This document shows positions 1 to 7,845 of a stretch of 27,735 bases of DNA, one piece after another. This stretch comes from a virus: IMG/VR virus record IMGVR_UViG_3300017763_002583, positions 1-27,735 of that record. One strand, 5' to 3'. Position 1 is the stretch's first letter. Every line of letters begins with the position of its first letter. The position numbers and the translations under genes were made by a program. The notes under the pieces are model-generated. The model was given only the letters and a program-made list of their open reading frames with translations, searched no databases and was not told where the DNA came from.

Positions 1-1
1 A

Positions 2-1573
2 CTCACAAATATTAGAAAGATTTTAGACAAGGCATTGAAAGATGGACAAACAAAACTCTCACCCATCCAAGCTTACGATATTGTTATGCACACCGCTGAC
101 GCTGTTATTTCTGGTGGGGTTCGCCGTAGTGCTACCATTTGCGTCTTTAGCCCTGATGATACTGAGATGGCAACAGCTAAGACGGGAACTTGGTTTATCG
201 ACAATCCACAAAGAGGAAGATCCAACAATTCAGCGCTTCTACTTAGAGATGAAACAAGCAAAGAGCAATTCACAGAACTTATGAAGTCTGTAAAAGAGTT
301 TGGCGAACCGGGATTTGTTTGGTCAGACAGTACAGAGTTGCTGGTCAACCCGTGTGTTGAGATTGGTATGTGGCCTGTATGCGAAAAAACAAAAGAGTCA
401 GGGTGGCAAGCGTGTAACTTATCAACCATCAATTGCTCTAAAATTAAAACAGAGCAAGACTTTTTCGACGCTTGCCGTGCTGCTACTATTATTGGTACGT
501 TGCAGGCAGGATTTTCGGAGTTTGAATATCTTGGTGGTGCATCCGAAAGAATCATTGCAAGAGAAGCTTTACTTGGCGTAAGCATGACGGGGATCATGGA
601 GCAGCATCAAATCTGCTTAGATCCAACCGCGCAAAAGCGTGGTGCTAACATTGTCAAGAAGACAAACAAAAAGATTGCAGAAATGATCGGTGTTAATCAA
701 GCCGCTCGTACTACCTGTATCAAGCCAGAGGGTACTTCTAGCTGTATTCTAGGCACATCCAGTGGTATTCATCCACATCATGCCAAACGTTACATTCGTC
801 GCGTTCAGGCCAACAAGATGGAACCCATCTATAACTATATGAAAGAAATCAACCCTAGAGCATGTGAAGAAAGTGTTTGGAGTAATAACGATAGCGATGA
901 CGTTGTTGGTTTTTGTGTAGAAGTTCCAGATGGAAGCAAAACTAAGAACGCAGTGGATGCTATTCAGTTGTTGGACTATGTAAAGTCTACACAGCAAAAC
1001 TGGGTAATCAATGGCACTAACAAAGATCTATGTACACAACCTTGGCTTGTTCATAATGTGAGCAATACTATCAATGTAAAGCCAGAGGAGTGGCAAGAAG
1101 TAGAAAAGTATATCTATAAGAATAGAAAATATTTCTGTGGTATTTCTTTGCTTCCTATCTCTGGAGACAAAGACTATCCTCAAGCCCCGTTTACTACTGT
1201 GTACCTACCGAGCGAACAGGTTGCACACTACGGTGACGCATCATTGTTTGTTAGTGGACTGATTGAAGTCGCGCTCACGCTCTGGGAAGACAACCTGTGG
1301 ACCGCATGTGATAGCTTGCTTGGCGTGGGTGAAAAGATCAAAGGTAATGGAAAGAAAGCTTGGAAAGACCGATGCAAGAAATTTGCCGGTAAATATTTTA
1401 ATGGAGATTTAAGGCAATTGACCTATTGTATGAAAGATGTATATAACTGGAAAGAATGGGTTGATATGAATCGCGAATATAAAGATGTTGATTTTACAAA
1501 CGTTATTGAAGAAACTAACAATGTAGTACCAGAGCAAGAAATTGCTTGCGCAGGAGGAAAATGCGAAATATGA
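2..1573 (+). CDS. nrdJ: Class II (B12-dependent) ribonucleotide reductase, 5' truncated
   Basis: This enzyme reduces ribonucleotides to deoxyribonucleotides for phage DNA synthesis, using adenosylcobalamin as radical generator. The reading frame is open to the left edge of the window, so the N-terminal part is missing; a TTG at 35 is not the real start. Visible motifs are GGVRRSA, NPCVEIG with the predicted thiyl-radical cysteine (codon at 353), and ACNLSTIN with the predicted redox-partner cysteine (codon at 413). The C-terminus ends in a CAGGKC pair (codons 1547 and 1562), as in Lactobacillus RTPR-type enzymes, where such a tail re-reduces the active site. No small-subunit gene follows, which fits class II. 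The gene looks richer in G+C than the genes after it. It overlaps the dUTPase start by an ATGA. The family call is firm; monomeric versus dimeric subtype cannot be settled without the N-terminus. Confidence 0.9.
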   Translation, partial: LTNIRKILDKALKDGQTKLSPIQAYDIVMHTADAVISGGVRRSATICVFSPDDTEMATAKTGTWFIDNPQRGRSNNSALLLRDETSKEQFTELMKSVKEFGEPGFVWSDSTELLVNPCVEIGMWPVCEKTKESGWQACNLSTINCSKIKTEQDFFDACRAATIIGTLQAGFSEFEYLGGASERIIAREALLGVSMTGIMEQHQICLDPTAQKRGANIVKKTNKKIAEMIGVNQAARTTCIKPEGTSSCILGTSSGIHPHHAKRYIRRVQANKMEPIYNYMKEINPRACEESVWSNNDSDDVVGFCVEVPDGSKTKNAVDAIQLLDYVKSTQQNWVINGTNKDLCTQPWLVHNVSNTINVKPEEWQEVEKYIYKNRKYFCGISLLPISGDKDYPQAPFTTVYLPSEQVAHYGDASLFVSGLIEVALTLWEDNLWTACDSLLGVGEKIKGNGKKAWKDRCKKFAGKYFNGDLRQLTYCMKDVYNWKEWVDMNREYKDVDFTNVIEETNNVVPEQEIACAGGKCEI

Positions 1574-2091
1574 ATATTCACCCAGACGAACTAGCTAGAG
1601 AAAAACAGCTACAAGAAGCTCAAAGTAAAAAAACCTGTTTTCCTAGTTATATAAAACCTTGGAACGGACACCCGCTAAAGTTTGCCAAGCTAAATGATTG
1701 CGCTAAGATTCCCACTAAAGCAAACGAGTCTGACGCAGGCTTTGACCTGTACGCTTCGCACGGCGCTATAATAGAGAAGCATACCCATAAGCTCATTAAA
1801 ACAGGAATTGCAATGCAAATTCCAAAAGGTTATGTAGGTTTGATTTGGCCGCGATCAGGAATGGCCTACAAGTACGGTATAGATGTCTTTGCTGGCGTGA
1901 TTGATAGCGGCTACCGTGGAGATATAGGTGTTATACTTTATAACTCTCAATACAATGATTATAATATAGAAAAAGACGATAGAATTGCTCAACTTGTATT
2001 ACAAAAGGTAGAAGACTTTGAACTCATTGAAGTGTCTGACCTTAACAGTACGGATCGGAACGAATCTGGATTTGGAAGCACGGGTACATAA
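1570..2091 (+). CDS. dut: dUTP diphosphatase (dUTPase)
   Basis: Hydrolyses dUTP to dUMP and pyrophosphate, keeping uracil out of phage DNA and feeding dTMP synthesis. The trimeric dUTPase motifs appear in order: ESDAGFDLYA (motif 1), PRSGMAYKYG (2), GVIDSGYRGDIGV (3), KDDRIAQLVL (4) and the glycine-rich RNESGFGSTG tail (5). A basic, probably flexible leader of about 40 residues precedes the core. The start is uncertain. An AGGAGG at 1552-1557 lies 12 bases before ATG 1570, which gives an ATGA overlap with the reductase stop, but only 3 bases before an in-frame ATG at 1561; a TTG at 1546 is less likely. Its position directly after the reductase places it in the nucleotide-supply group. Confidence 0.93.
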   Translation: MNIHPDELAREKQLQEAQSKKTCFPSYIKPWNGHPLKFAKLNDCAKIPTKANESDAGFDLYASHGAIIEKHTHKLIKTGIAMQIPKGYVGLIWPRSGMAYKYGIDVFAGVIDSGYRGDIGVILYNSQYNDYNIEKDDRIAQLVLQKVEDFELIEVSDLNSTDRNESGFGSTGT

Positions 2092-3509
2092 TGACGACTT
2101 TACCATTTAACGATCCTAATGGCAGAATATTTTACGCCTGTCAAGCCGTTCTTACAACAAAAAGAAACGTGTCAGGAGAATCTGATGCTACAGACGGGGT
2201 ATTTCTCAACGGTGTTCAGTCTATAGGTATAAATGGGGACATGCCGTCTCAGTCTCTTTTAGACATAGGTAGAGCGCAAAGACAATTTCATTACTATGGT
2301 CAACAAAATTTTGAAATAACTATAGAAAGAAGAATAGATAAAGATAGTGACTTCTTTTATTTTGTAGATCCTTCTGATTATACCGCCGGTGCAACCGGTT
2401 ACAAAACTAGTCACGCTCTTTATAAAAACAATCTACACGACAAAGGTTTTGCGGACAATGATGGTAAGTCTTTAAGAAATTATGATATTACTATTCTTTA
2501 TGCTCCAGATAAGTATAGATATATAGGCTCTGAGAATGATGTAACGCCCTCAAGTTCTGACTCAGACAAAGATAAGATTATCTCTGTAACCTATAAAAGT
2601 TGCTTATTATCTAGTGTAGAATACAATATAGGCGTAGACGGCATTACTGAGTCTGTAACACTTTTTACAAAACAGTTTAGATTTAATAAAGACCTATCCA
2701 CCCTTAGCGCTTATGGCATAAATGATGACTTACCACAAGTTGGTGAAGTTTTAAAAAGAAGTCATCTAGATATACTAAAACAGCCCGTTGACAGAAAGTC
2801 AAGACTTCCTCAAGAGGTTATTAGTATGTTTGAACTTGGTAATACCGAGTCTGTTTACGATGGTGATGATGGCGTTAAAAGACCTTTAAAAATATATGGA
2901 ATTAATAATATAAGTCTTAGTCTATCTATTGATTACTCTCAAATACCAGACGTAGGATTCTGGAGAGGTTCTGAAAAAGACAAGGAGTATGAACAAAATT
3001 TATTTTCTTACATGAATTTACCTCTACAAGTATCATGCTCTTTCACTGGCATTGCCAGACGCGCTTTAGAGTATGGAGATTTTATATTTACAATAGATGG
3101 TACAGACGATGTATTCGTAAGAAATACAGACGTAACATTTGGGGCTTCTGGAGTAATGGACCCAAGCACAGGACTGAGTTTTGGCGGCGGTCCTTACAGA
3201 GACGGTCTTGATCCGAATAATCCTGATCCGCCAAAATATGGATCGCCTAAACCGCCATCAGACATATATAACAAGACAGATAGGCCAATAAGACTTGTTT
3301 TCGCTACATTTGATTCAGCGGCAAATGAAAATAAATACCACATAATAGATCTTGGCAATAACAACTATGTAACTAGTATCGCTACTACTGGCGGGGATAC
3401 AGGAGGTGGAAATGTAGAAACAACAATTACTTATCAAAATGACCATAGCGATATGGTGTTGGTTAAGGATACACAAGTCAGGGATTTAATAAACGAAAAA
3501 CCCTTCTAG
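2091..3509 (+). CDS. Probable virion structural protein, tail-tube-like
   Basis: A 472-residue protein with no enzymatic motif. The early segment with GVQSIGINGDMPSQSLLDIG, followed by a stretch about the effect of an interaction-rich beta region (QNFEITIERRIDKDSDFF), resembles the 'bait name / association' segment seen in tail-tube and related structural proteins of many marine phages. That comparison is from memory and was not searched. The sequence is rich in beta-prone, Gly, Asn and Asp stretches, has no signal peptide or membrane segment, and contains a Pro/Gly-rich linker near residues 360-390 (GSPKPPSDIYN) before a short C-terminal domain. It starts at an ATG overlapping the dUTPase stop by one base (TAATG). 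A structural gene between nucleotide metabolism and phoH is unexpected. It may instead be a host-attachment or other virion protein. Confidence 0.45.
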   Translation: MTTLPFNDPNGRIFYACQAVLTTKRNVSGESDATDGVFLNGVQSIGINGDMPSQSLLDIGRAQRQFHYYGQQNFEITIERRIDKDSDFFYFVDPSDYTAGATGYKTSHALYKNNLHDKGFADNDGKSLRNYDITILYAPDKYRYIGSENDVTPSSSDSDKDKIISVTYKSCLLSSVEYNIGVDGITESVTLFTKQFRFNKDLSTLSAYGINDDLPQVGEVLKRSHLDILKQPVDRKSRLPQEVISMFELGNTESVYDGDDGVKRPLKIYGINNISLSLSIDYSQIPDVGFWRGSEKDKEYEQNLFSYMNLPLQVSCSFTGIARRALEYGDFIFTIDGTDDVFVRNTDVTFGASGVMDPSTGLSFGGGPYRDGLDPNNPDPPKYGSPKPPSDIYNKTDRPIRLVFATFDSAANENKYHIIDLGNNNYVTSIATTGGDTGGGNVETTITYQNDHSDMVLVKDTQVRDLINEKPF

Positions 3510-3523
3510 TCAGTAGAGCTTCA

Positions 3524-4183
3524 ATGAAAAGAAAAACCAAAAAACAAAGTAACGCACCTCAAAAAGTAAAAACAGTAGAAGCAAAGACGGAGAATCAAAA
3601 AGATTATATAAGATCTATTGTAGAAAACGATGTAATATTTTGCAGTGGCCCATCGGGGTCTGGTAAGTCCTACATAGCAGCGGGAATTGCTTCAGATCAT
3701 CTTCATAGAGGGGAGATAGATCAAGTTTTAATATCTCGTCCTCTGGTGTGTACGGGAAAAGAAATAGGAAGTCTACCCGGAGATCTATTGGAAAAAATAG
3801 CTCCATATCTTTTACCTATGCAAGAAAACTTTAGACACTTTTTAGGTCGGGCGTACTATGGTATGTACTACAACGAAGGTAGGATAAAATACCAGCCGCT
3901 AGAAGTCATGAGGGGTTCTACGTTTCATAATACATATATGATACTAGACGAAGCGCAGAACTGTACGTTTGAACAAATAAAAATGTTTATTACCCGTATG
4001 GGACAAGGTAGTAAAGTGCTAATAAACGGAGACACTAGACAGTGCGACCTATCTAGAAGTGGACTATGGGACTGCATAGAAAAGCTTGAAAATGTAGAGG
4101 GTGTTGGAATTTCTACCCTTACAACTCAAGACATTCAAAGAAATGGTATTCTTGGTAGAATATTAAATGCTATGGAAAATTAG
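3524..4183 (+). CDS. phoH: PhoH-like ATPase
   Basis: A P-loop ATPase of the PhoH family, common in marine phages; its biochemical role in phages is not settled, and links to RNA metabolism and phosphate stress have been proposed. The Walker A motif is GPSGSGKS (residues 42-49) and the Walker B-like motif is ILDEAQN (D142, E143). The family blocks ISRP, GSLPGD and INGDTRQCDL are also present. At 219 residues it is the short, single-domain phage form, with a lysine-rich N-terminal leader of about 20 residues. It starts 14 bases after the preceding stop and is followed by the only real intergenic gap in the window, so it may end a transcription or translation unit. Confidence 0.9.
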   Translation: MKRKTKKQSNAPQKVKTVEAKTENQKDYIRSIVENDVIFCSGPSGSGKSYIAAGIASDHLHRGEIDQVLISRPLVCTGKEIGSLPGDLLEKIAPYLLPMQENFRHFLGRAYYGMYYNEGRIKYQPLEVMRGSTFHNTYMILDEAQNCTFEQIKMFITRMGQGSKVLINGDTRQCDLSRSGLWDCIEKLENVEGVGISTLTTQDIQRNGILGRILNAMEN

Positions 4184-4201
4184 CGTGTAATACTAGCCAC
4201 A

Positions 4202-4238
4202 TTCTCCTAGAATATAGAGTCATCTACCATAAGGAGAA
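4202..4238 (+). promoter_or_regulatory. Possible hairpin hiding the Shine-Dalgarno of the FmdB-like gene
   Basis: In the 59-base gap, TTCTCCT (4202-4208) is perfectly complementary to AGGAGAA (4232-4238). The second copy contains the ribosome-binding site of the ATG at 4243. The loop would be 23 bases (4209-4231). Pairing would hide the binding site, so this could act as a translation switch. The gap also holds TAGAAT at 4208-4213, a weak -10-like sequence without a convincing -35. A seven-base match next to a purine-rich site can arise by chance, so confidence is low. Confidence 0.3.
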
Positions 4239-4242
4239 AATA

Positions 4243-4584
4243 ATGCCGCTTTACGATTTTGAATGTAAGCAATGCAAATACTACGACGAAGTTAGACAAG
4301 CTTATGACGCTCCATCAATATTGGAGTGTCCATCCTGCAATAAAAAAACGCTACGGAAGGTTTTTATAAATCCTCCCTCTATATCTGTCAGAGGCGAAGC
4401 TAATACTATCGGTCAGTTAGCAGACAAAAACACTAGAGATATGGGACACTATGAAAAGCAGGAAAAATCCGCTAAAGATAATAAGAAGAACAACAGTGAG
4501 GCCCAACAGAAAAGAGATTTAAATAAAAAAATCAATGGCATGACAGATAAACAAAAGATTAATTGGATTAAAGAGGGCAGCTAA
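4243..4584 (+). CDS. FmdB-like zinc-ribbon protein
   Basis: A 113-residue protein whose first 50 residues match the FmdB/CxxC_CxxC small zinc-ribbon family: MPLYDFECKQC at the start, with cysteines C8, C11, C29 and C32 as the metal site. Family members were named after a putative regulator in methylotrophs, and their role in phages is unknown. The remaining half is charged and probably disordered or helical (EKQEKSAKDNKKNN, then KRDLNKKINGMTDKQKINW). The ATG is preceded by AAGGAG at good spacing, inside the possible hairpin described at 4202-4238. The stop overlaps the next start by one base. It may bind nucleic acid or protein; no specific function can be assigned. Confidence 0.7.
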   Translation: MPLYDFECKQCKYYDEVRQAYDAPSILECPSCNKKTLRKVFINPPSISVRGEANTIGQLADKNTRDMGHYEKQEKSAKDNKKNNSEAQQKRDLNKKINGMTDKQKINWIKEGS

Positions 4585-4829
4585 TGAATGATTTTGAAAT
4601 ATCCGATAATCAAGTAGACAGAAAAATCTGCCCGCATCACGCCACAATAACCATGAAGATTGACATAAGAAAAATGTATGAAGATGGAAGTCTAGATAAT
4701 CAGGTTATGGGGAACCGTCTCTTGTCAAAATACGGAATATCAACCAAGGCTCAGATTTGTATATCTGGAGCATCAGAAGCAGACTGTATCAAAATACTAA
4801 AAGAAAGGCTGGATAAATTAAATGGCTAG
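4584..4829 (+). CDS. Hypothetical protein, 81 residues
   Basis: A small soluble protein that I do not recognise. It has a predicted mixed alpha/beta pattern: a beta-prone stretch (ATITMKIDIRKMY), a helix around NRLLSKYG, a short strand (AQICISG) and a C-terminal helix (ADCIKILKERLDKLNG). It contains three cysteines that do not form a clear metal-binding pattern. Its start overlaps the preceding stop (TAATG) and its last 8 bases overlap the next gene, so it is translated within the same tightly packed unit. This coupling and the plausible coding pattern support a real gene. Confidence 0.6.
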   Translation: MNDFEISDNQVDRKICPHHATITMKIDIRKMYEDGSLDNQVMGNRLLSKYGISTKAQICISGASEADCIKILKERLDKLNG

Positions 4830-5154
4830 ATGGGAAAACGAAGATGTGTCTGATCTTAATTTACCAGATCCACAATCTACAGAAAAAAAATTCTATGGAA
4901 CAAGGGGTGTTGAGACAGAAGAAAAAAACGCCTTTGCTTCAGTATCGAATACTGGGAAGAGTGCGTTTTACTACGTTCTTTACGATAGATCAGAAGTTGT
5001 AGACGCTTATAACGATAGACTAACTAGATCATCTTCTCAGACTAGAAATTTAAGAAAAGTTTCAAAGAGCTGTTTTGATTTTTACATGAAGTATTTAAAA
5101 ACTAAAAATACTTTATACCTTACCAGAGCCAGAAGAACTATGATGGAGAAATAA
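4822..5154 (+). CDS. Hypothetical protein, 110 residues
   Basis: Not recognised. The N-terminal 35 residues are acidic and probably disordered (WENEDVSDLNLPDPQS). The rest is basic and helical, with many Arg, Lys, Ser and Tyr residues (RLTRSSSQTRNLRKVSKSC, then YMKYLKTKNTLYLTRARR), which could contact nucleic acid or another protein. No membrane segment or catalytic motif is seen. It overlaps the previous gene by 8 bases and ends one base before the next ATG. Support for its reality is the uninterrupted frame and the tight packing. Confidence 0.6.
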   Translation: MARWENEDVSDLNLPDPQSTEKKFYGTRGVETEEKNAFASVSNTGKSAFYYVLYDRSEVVDAYNDRLTRSSSQTRNLRKVSKSCFDFYMKYLKTKNTLYLTRARRTMMEK

Positions 5155-5155
5155 A

Positions 5156-5452
5156 ATGAAGAAAGGACCGCTTTCAAAAACTGAAAAAACCTATATTGAA
5201 GACAATTCTGAGTCAGAAGTCACAGACTTGGCTGAACATCTTGATAGGTCTGAATCAGTCGTTTCAAAACACTTAGAGGTTGTTAAAAACGACAAAGAAA
5301 TTCCAGACTCTTCCAACCTTTACGCTAGAGATAAAAATAAAGTTGCAACAATAATGACGGAGGCTGCATCTGCTGCTGGCGATGAAAGTAGGAAAAGGCC
5401 GTCTATGCCTAAAAAGTACAAAGGTATAATTCATAAAATAAAAGAGGACTAA
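5156..5452 (+). CDS. Small protein with a predicted helix-turn-helix
   Basis: A 98-residue basic protein. Residues about 20-42 (VTDLAEHLDRSESVVSKHLE) fit a helix-turn-helix: a first helix (VTDLAEHL), a turn (DRS) and a recognition helix (ESVVSKHLE), the layout of sigma-region-4-like and winged-helix domains. The C-terminal half is lysine- and arginine-rich (KRPSMPKKYKGIIHKIK). It could be a small phage transcription regulator or DNA-binding accessory protein; no target is evident. The ATG follows a TAA after one base and the next ATG comes one base after its stop. The helix-turn-helix is read by eye, not scored. Confidence 0.6.
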   Translation: MKKGPLSKTEKTYIEDNSESEVTDLAEHLDRSESVVSKHLEVVKNDKEIPDSSNLYARDKNKVATIMTEAASAAGDESRKRPSMPKKYKGIIHKIKED

Positions 5453-5453
5453 A

Positions 5454-5969
5454 ATGATTTGTACAAAGAGAGATGGGTACATGAGAAGGCTCATTATGGA
5501 GCATCTTATGATTAGTTGGATTGTTACTCTGTCCAATAACGAACGGGTTTACGGTGATTATGACAGGCCAAACTTAGACAATCCTTGGTCTAGGCTTTCA
5601 AATTATTGTAAAGAACAAAACGTTTTTCCAGTAAAGATAGAGCTTCATATGTTTGGCGCTCCTGCCAAAGTGTTTTTTGAAGATTCTAATGGTCTAGACG
5701 GTCTAGCGGTAATGCGGGGTATAGCTAAGGATCAAGCAATGGACGGTAGCCATTCTACCTCTTTCCAAACCTTGACCGTGTGCTTACTGAAAGACGATTG
5801 CTCTGGGATAGATATCGCTAAATATACTTGGCCTTACAACGAATTTGAAAAAGCTAAATCTGTCAGATCTATAACCGAAGACAATCTTAAATATATGATA
5901 TTTAAAAATGACTCAGAAAAAATCAAGCACCCAGAAGTACAGAAGTATATCAACCAAACAGCCTTGTAG
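5454..5969 (+). CDS. Hypothetical protein, 171 residues
   Basis: Not assigned a function. The segment WIVTLSNNERVYGDYDRP, followed by a W-R-L...YC block, gives me the impression of a conserved phage protein of unknown role, but I could not check this. The middle is beta-rich (VKIELHMFGAPAKVFFED) and the C-terminus is helical. An AGAGGA ribosome-binding site precedes ATG 5454; later in-frame ATGs at 5481 and 5496 are possible, and the conserved-looking part begins only near residue 20. Its last 62 bases overlap the next gene, the longest overlap in the window. Confidence 0.6.
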   Translation: MICTKRDGYMRRLIMEHLMISWIVTLSNNERVYGDYDRPNLDNPWSRLSNYCKEQNVFPVKIELHMFGAPAKVFFEDSNGLDGLAVMRGIAKDQAMDGSHSTSFQTLTVCLLKDDCSGIDIAKYTWPYNEFEKAKSVRSITEDNLKYMIFKNDSEKIKHPEVQKYINQTAL

Positions 5970-6393
5970 CGCTGCGCAATACTGTGCAGAATTGGTTTGC
6001 ATTAGAAAAAGAGAAAGAGATAATAAGGGTAGTCTTGAATTTAAATTTTGGAATAAGTCGCAAAAACAAGAGTATGAAACTCAAATAAGATTGGCGTCTA
6101 AGTTAATTAAAAAATACGGAGAGAAATCTCTAGTGTCTTATCTAAATGGTTCAAACGGTAGAAACGTATACTCTTTAGGCTTTCTACATAACTCTAAAAA
6201 GTTTGTTTTAATTACTAGCTTTGTAGAGGATGGGGTTGCAAAACGATCCGAAGAACTTAAAATAGAGGCAAAGAAACCAAAGAAAGTTATAGAGATAGCA
6301 GAAGATAAAGAATATAAACCTAGAAAAAGAAACAAGAAGAAAACGTTAATGTCAAAACTTAGGGATACCGATGGCAAAAAAGAAAACTCCTGA
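5908..6393 (+). CDS. Hypothetical protein, 161 residues
   Basis: A basic protein of unknown function. Residues 19-60 (PCSAAQYCAELVCIRKRE, then GSLEFKFWNK) look like a structured core, with cysteines C20, C26 and C31 that might bind a metal, though the spacing is unusual. The centre has KKYGEKSLVSYLNG and a beta-prone LGFLHNSKKFVLIT. The final 40 residues are almost all charged (KPRKRNKKKTLMSKLRD). The ATG at 5908 implies a 62-base overlap with the upstream gene; a TTG at 5992 would reduce this but cut into the cysteine segment. It runs 23 bases into recA. Lying directly before the recombinase, it may belong to the replication module. Confidence 0.55.
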   Translation: MTQKKSSTQKYRSISTKQPCSAAQYCAELVCIRKRERDNKGSLEFKFWNKSQKQEYETQIRLASKLIKKYGEKSLVSYLNGSNGRNVYSLGFLHNSKKFVLITSFVEDGVAKRSEELKIEAKKPKKVIEIAEDKEYKPRKRNKKKTLMSKLRDTDGKKENS

Positions 6394-7453
6394 ATATTTG
6401 AAAAGTCAAATAAAAGAATACGGAAACATAATTAAAACAGGCACAGAAGTGCTTAAAGAAAAGAGCGACTACAAGGTAATTTCCATCAGTCCCGCTATTG
6501 ATATAGCACTGGGCGGTGGGGTTAGAGAAGGGTGTTGGGTTACTCTTACAGGCGATCCTAAAAGCGGTAAGACAACAACTGCTATGCAGATTGCTACCAA
6601 CTGTCAAAAAGAAGGTAGGCCAGTCATCTATCTAGATGCAGAAGGTCGTCTTAAAGATATGAATTTTCAGGTAAACGATTTTGATCCTGAGAAAATAGAA
6701 GTTATTGCACCAGAAGATAAGCCTTTACCGGCGGAAGAATTTTTAGAAATGGCGTATAAGATGATGAGCCATCCAGACTATCAAGGTGCTGTTCTAATCA
6801 TTGATTCTATATCTTCTTTGATTCCGGCTAAAGAACTAGATGGAGATTTTAGTCCGGGCAGAGCAGGGCTACCAAAGATTTTGTCTATCTTTACAAAAAA
6901 GATCGGTCAGCTTCTACCGAGGCAAAGAGGTCTTGTTATTGCCATAACCCATTACATTGCTAATACGGGAGGCTTTGGTAAAGCTAAACTTTCTGATGGT
7001 GGTAATAAAATTCAATATCAAGCTGACACTAGGATGGAGATTGCTGGTGGTGGTGAGAAAATATCCGCAGTAAAACCTTGGGAAGATGCTAGTAAAAATA
7101 GAATTGGTCAAGTTGTAAACTGGAAAATCATCTGTTCTTCTATGGGACCGCCGGGAGGACAAGTTCAAAGTTATATTAGGTATGGTCATGGTATAGATTC
7201 AACTCAGGAGGTTCTTCAATTGTCGTTAGACCTAGGACTTATTGACAGATCTGGGGCTTGGTTTTCTTGCCCATTCCTAGAAATGAACAAAGAGCTTGCT
7301 AAAGAAATTGATCCAGATTTAGACGTAGAAGATCCTGAAAAACTTACCAAAGCTTTTAAGTTTCAAGGACAAGACAAGGTTTATAGTTTTCTAAACAGAA
7401 ATACTAAACTTGTAAAGTCCCTAGAGACGATGATTAAAGAGGCTTTAGATTGA
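6371..7453 (+). CDS. recA: RecA/UvsX-family recombinase
   Basis: An ATP-dependent strand-exchange protein for recombination-dependent replication and repair. Seen directly: Walker A GDPKSGKT (residues 61-68), the RecA-type D89-A90-E91 segment with the catalytic glutamate, Walker B VLIIDS (D145), and the L1/L2-region block ending in DGGNKIQYQADTRMEI. A later segment (GHGIDSTQEVLQLSLDLGLI) matches the RecA C-terminal part. At 360 residues it is close to bacterial RecA (about 350) and somewhat shorter than T4 UvsX (about 390), and it lacks a long acidic tail. It overlaps the preceding gene by 23 bases and the next by 4 (TTGA). Genes for a nuclease, a putative mediator, helicase and primase follow. 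The family is certain; RecA versus UvsX naming is a matter of convention. Confidence 0.93.
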   Translation: MAKKKTPEYLKSQIKEYGNIIKTGTEVLKEKSDYKVISISPAIDIALGGGVREGCWVTLTGDPKSGKTTTAMQIATNCQKEGRPVIYLDAEGRLKDMNFQVNDFDPEKIEVIAPEDKPLPAEEFLEMAYKMMSHPDYQGAVLIIDSISSLIPAKELDGDFSPGRAGLPKILSIFTKKIGQLLPRQRGLVIAITHYIANTGGFGKAKLSDGGNKIQYQADTRMEIAGGGEKISAVKPWEDASKNRIGQVVNWKIICSSMGPPGGQVQSYIRYGHGIDSTQEVLQLSLDLGLIDRSGAWFSCPFLEMNKELAKEIDPDLDVEDPEKLTKAFKFQGQDKVYSFLNRNTKLVKSLETMIKEALD

Positions 7454-7845
7454 AAGTAATCGGGCTAGATGACCGAGAGTATAGCTGGAACCCTAAGTCT
7501 GGGGGAGGCAAGAGATCAAAGCTTCACCAAAAAGCAAAGAAAGTTCTTGACTCTTGCTTTCCCTATGATAGAATCTTAGAAGAAGTTAGTCTACCGGGAA
7601 CCAGAACTGTAAAAAACAAGTCTTTGAGAGCGGATTTCTATATACCTAATAGGACTTTGATTGTAGAAGTTCATGGTCAGCAACACTTTAAGTTCAACGC
7701 ATTTCACTTTAAAGATAAGTTATCATTTTTTAGAGCGCAGGCTAGAGATAAAAATAAAATAGAGTGGTGCAATATAAACGACATAAGAATAGTACAATTG
7801 AATTACAACGAGGATATAGATGAGTGGCGAAACAAGATTAAATGA
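7450..7845 (+). CDS. PD-(D/E)xK-like endonuclease
   Basis: A 131-residue protein with a fold signature like small VSR/DUF559-type nucleases: ADFYIPNRTLIVEVHGQQHF, in which D62, E73 and the EVHGQQH block (in place of the commoner EVDGxxH) would form the metal site. A later RDKNKIEWCNINDIRIVQL fits the following helix and strand. It may nick or resolve branched DNA during recombination or packaging. The start is a TTG at 7450 overlapping the recA stop as TTGA, with AGAGG at 7438-7442; there is no in-frame ATG in the N-terminal part, so TTG is required. It overlaps the next gene by 26 bases. Its substrate cannot be inferred. Confidence 0.65.
   Translation: MKVIGLDDREYSWNPKSGGGKRSKLHQKAKKVLDSCFPYDRILEEVSLPGTRTVKNKSLRADFYIPNRTLIVEVHGQQHFKFNAFHFKDKLSFFRAQARDKNKIEWCNINDIRIVQLNYNEDIDEWRNKIK

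Noticed and set aside
73-597. Open frame of 174 codons on the minus strand
   Set aside because: It lies opposite the ribonucleotide reductase coding frame, has no recognisable domain or ribosome site, and the plus-strand protein has clear catalytic motifs.
3500-3516. TCTA-GTCAG-TAGA hairpin after the tail-like gene as a terminator
   Set aside because: The stem is only 4-5 pairs, A/T-rich, and no run of T follows.
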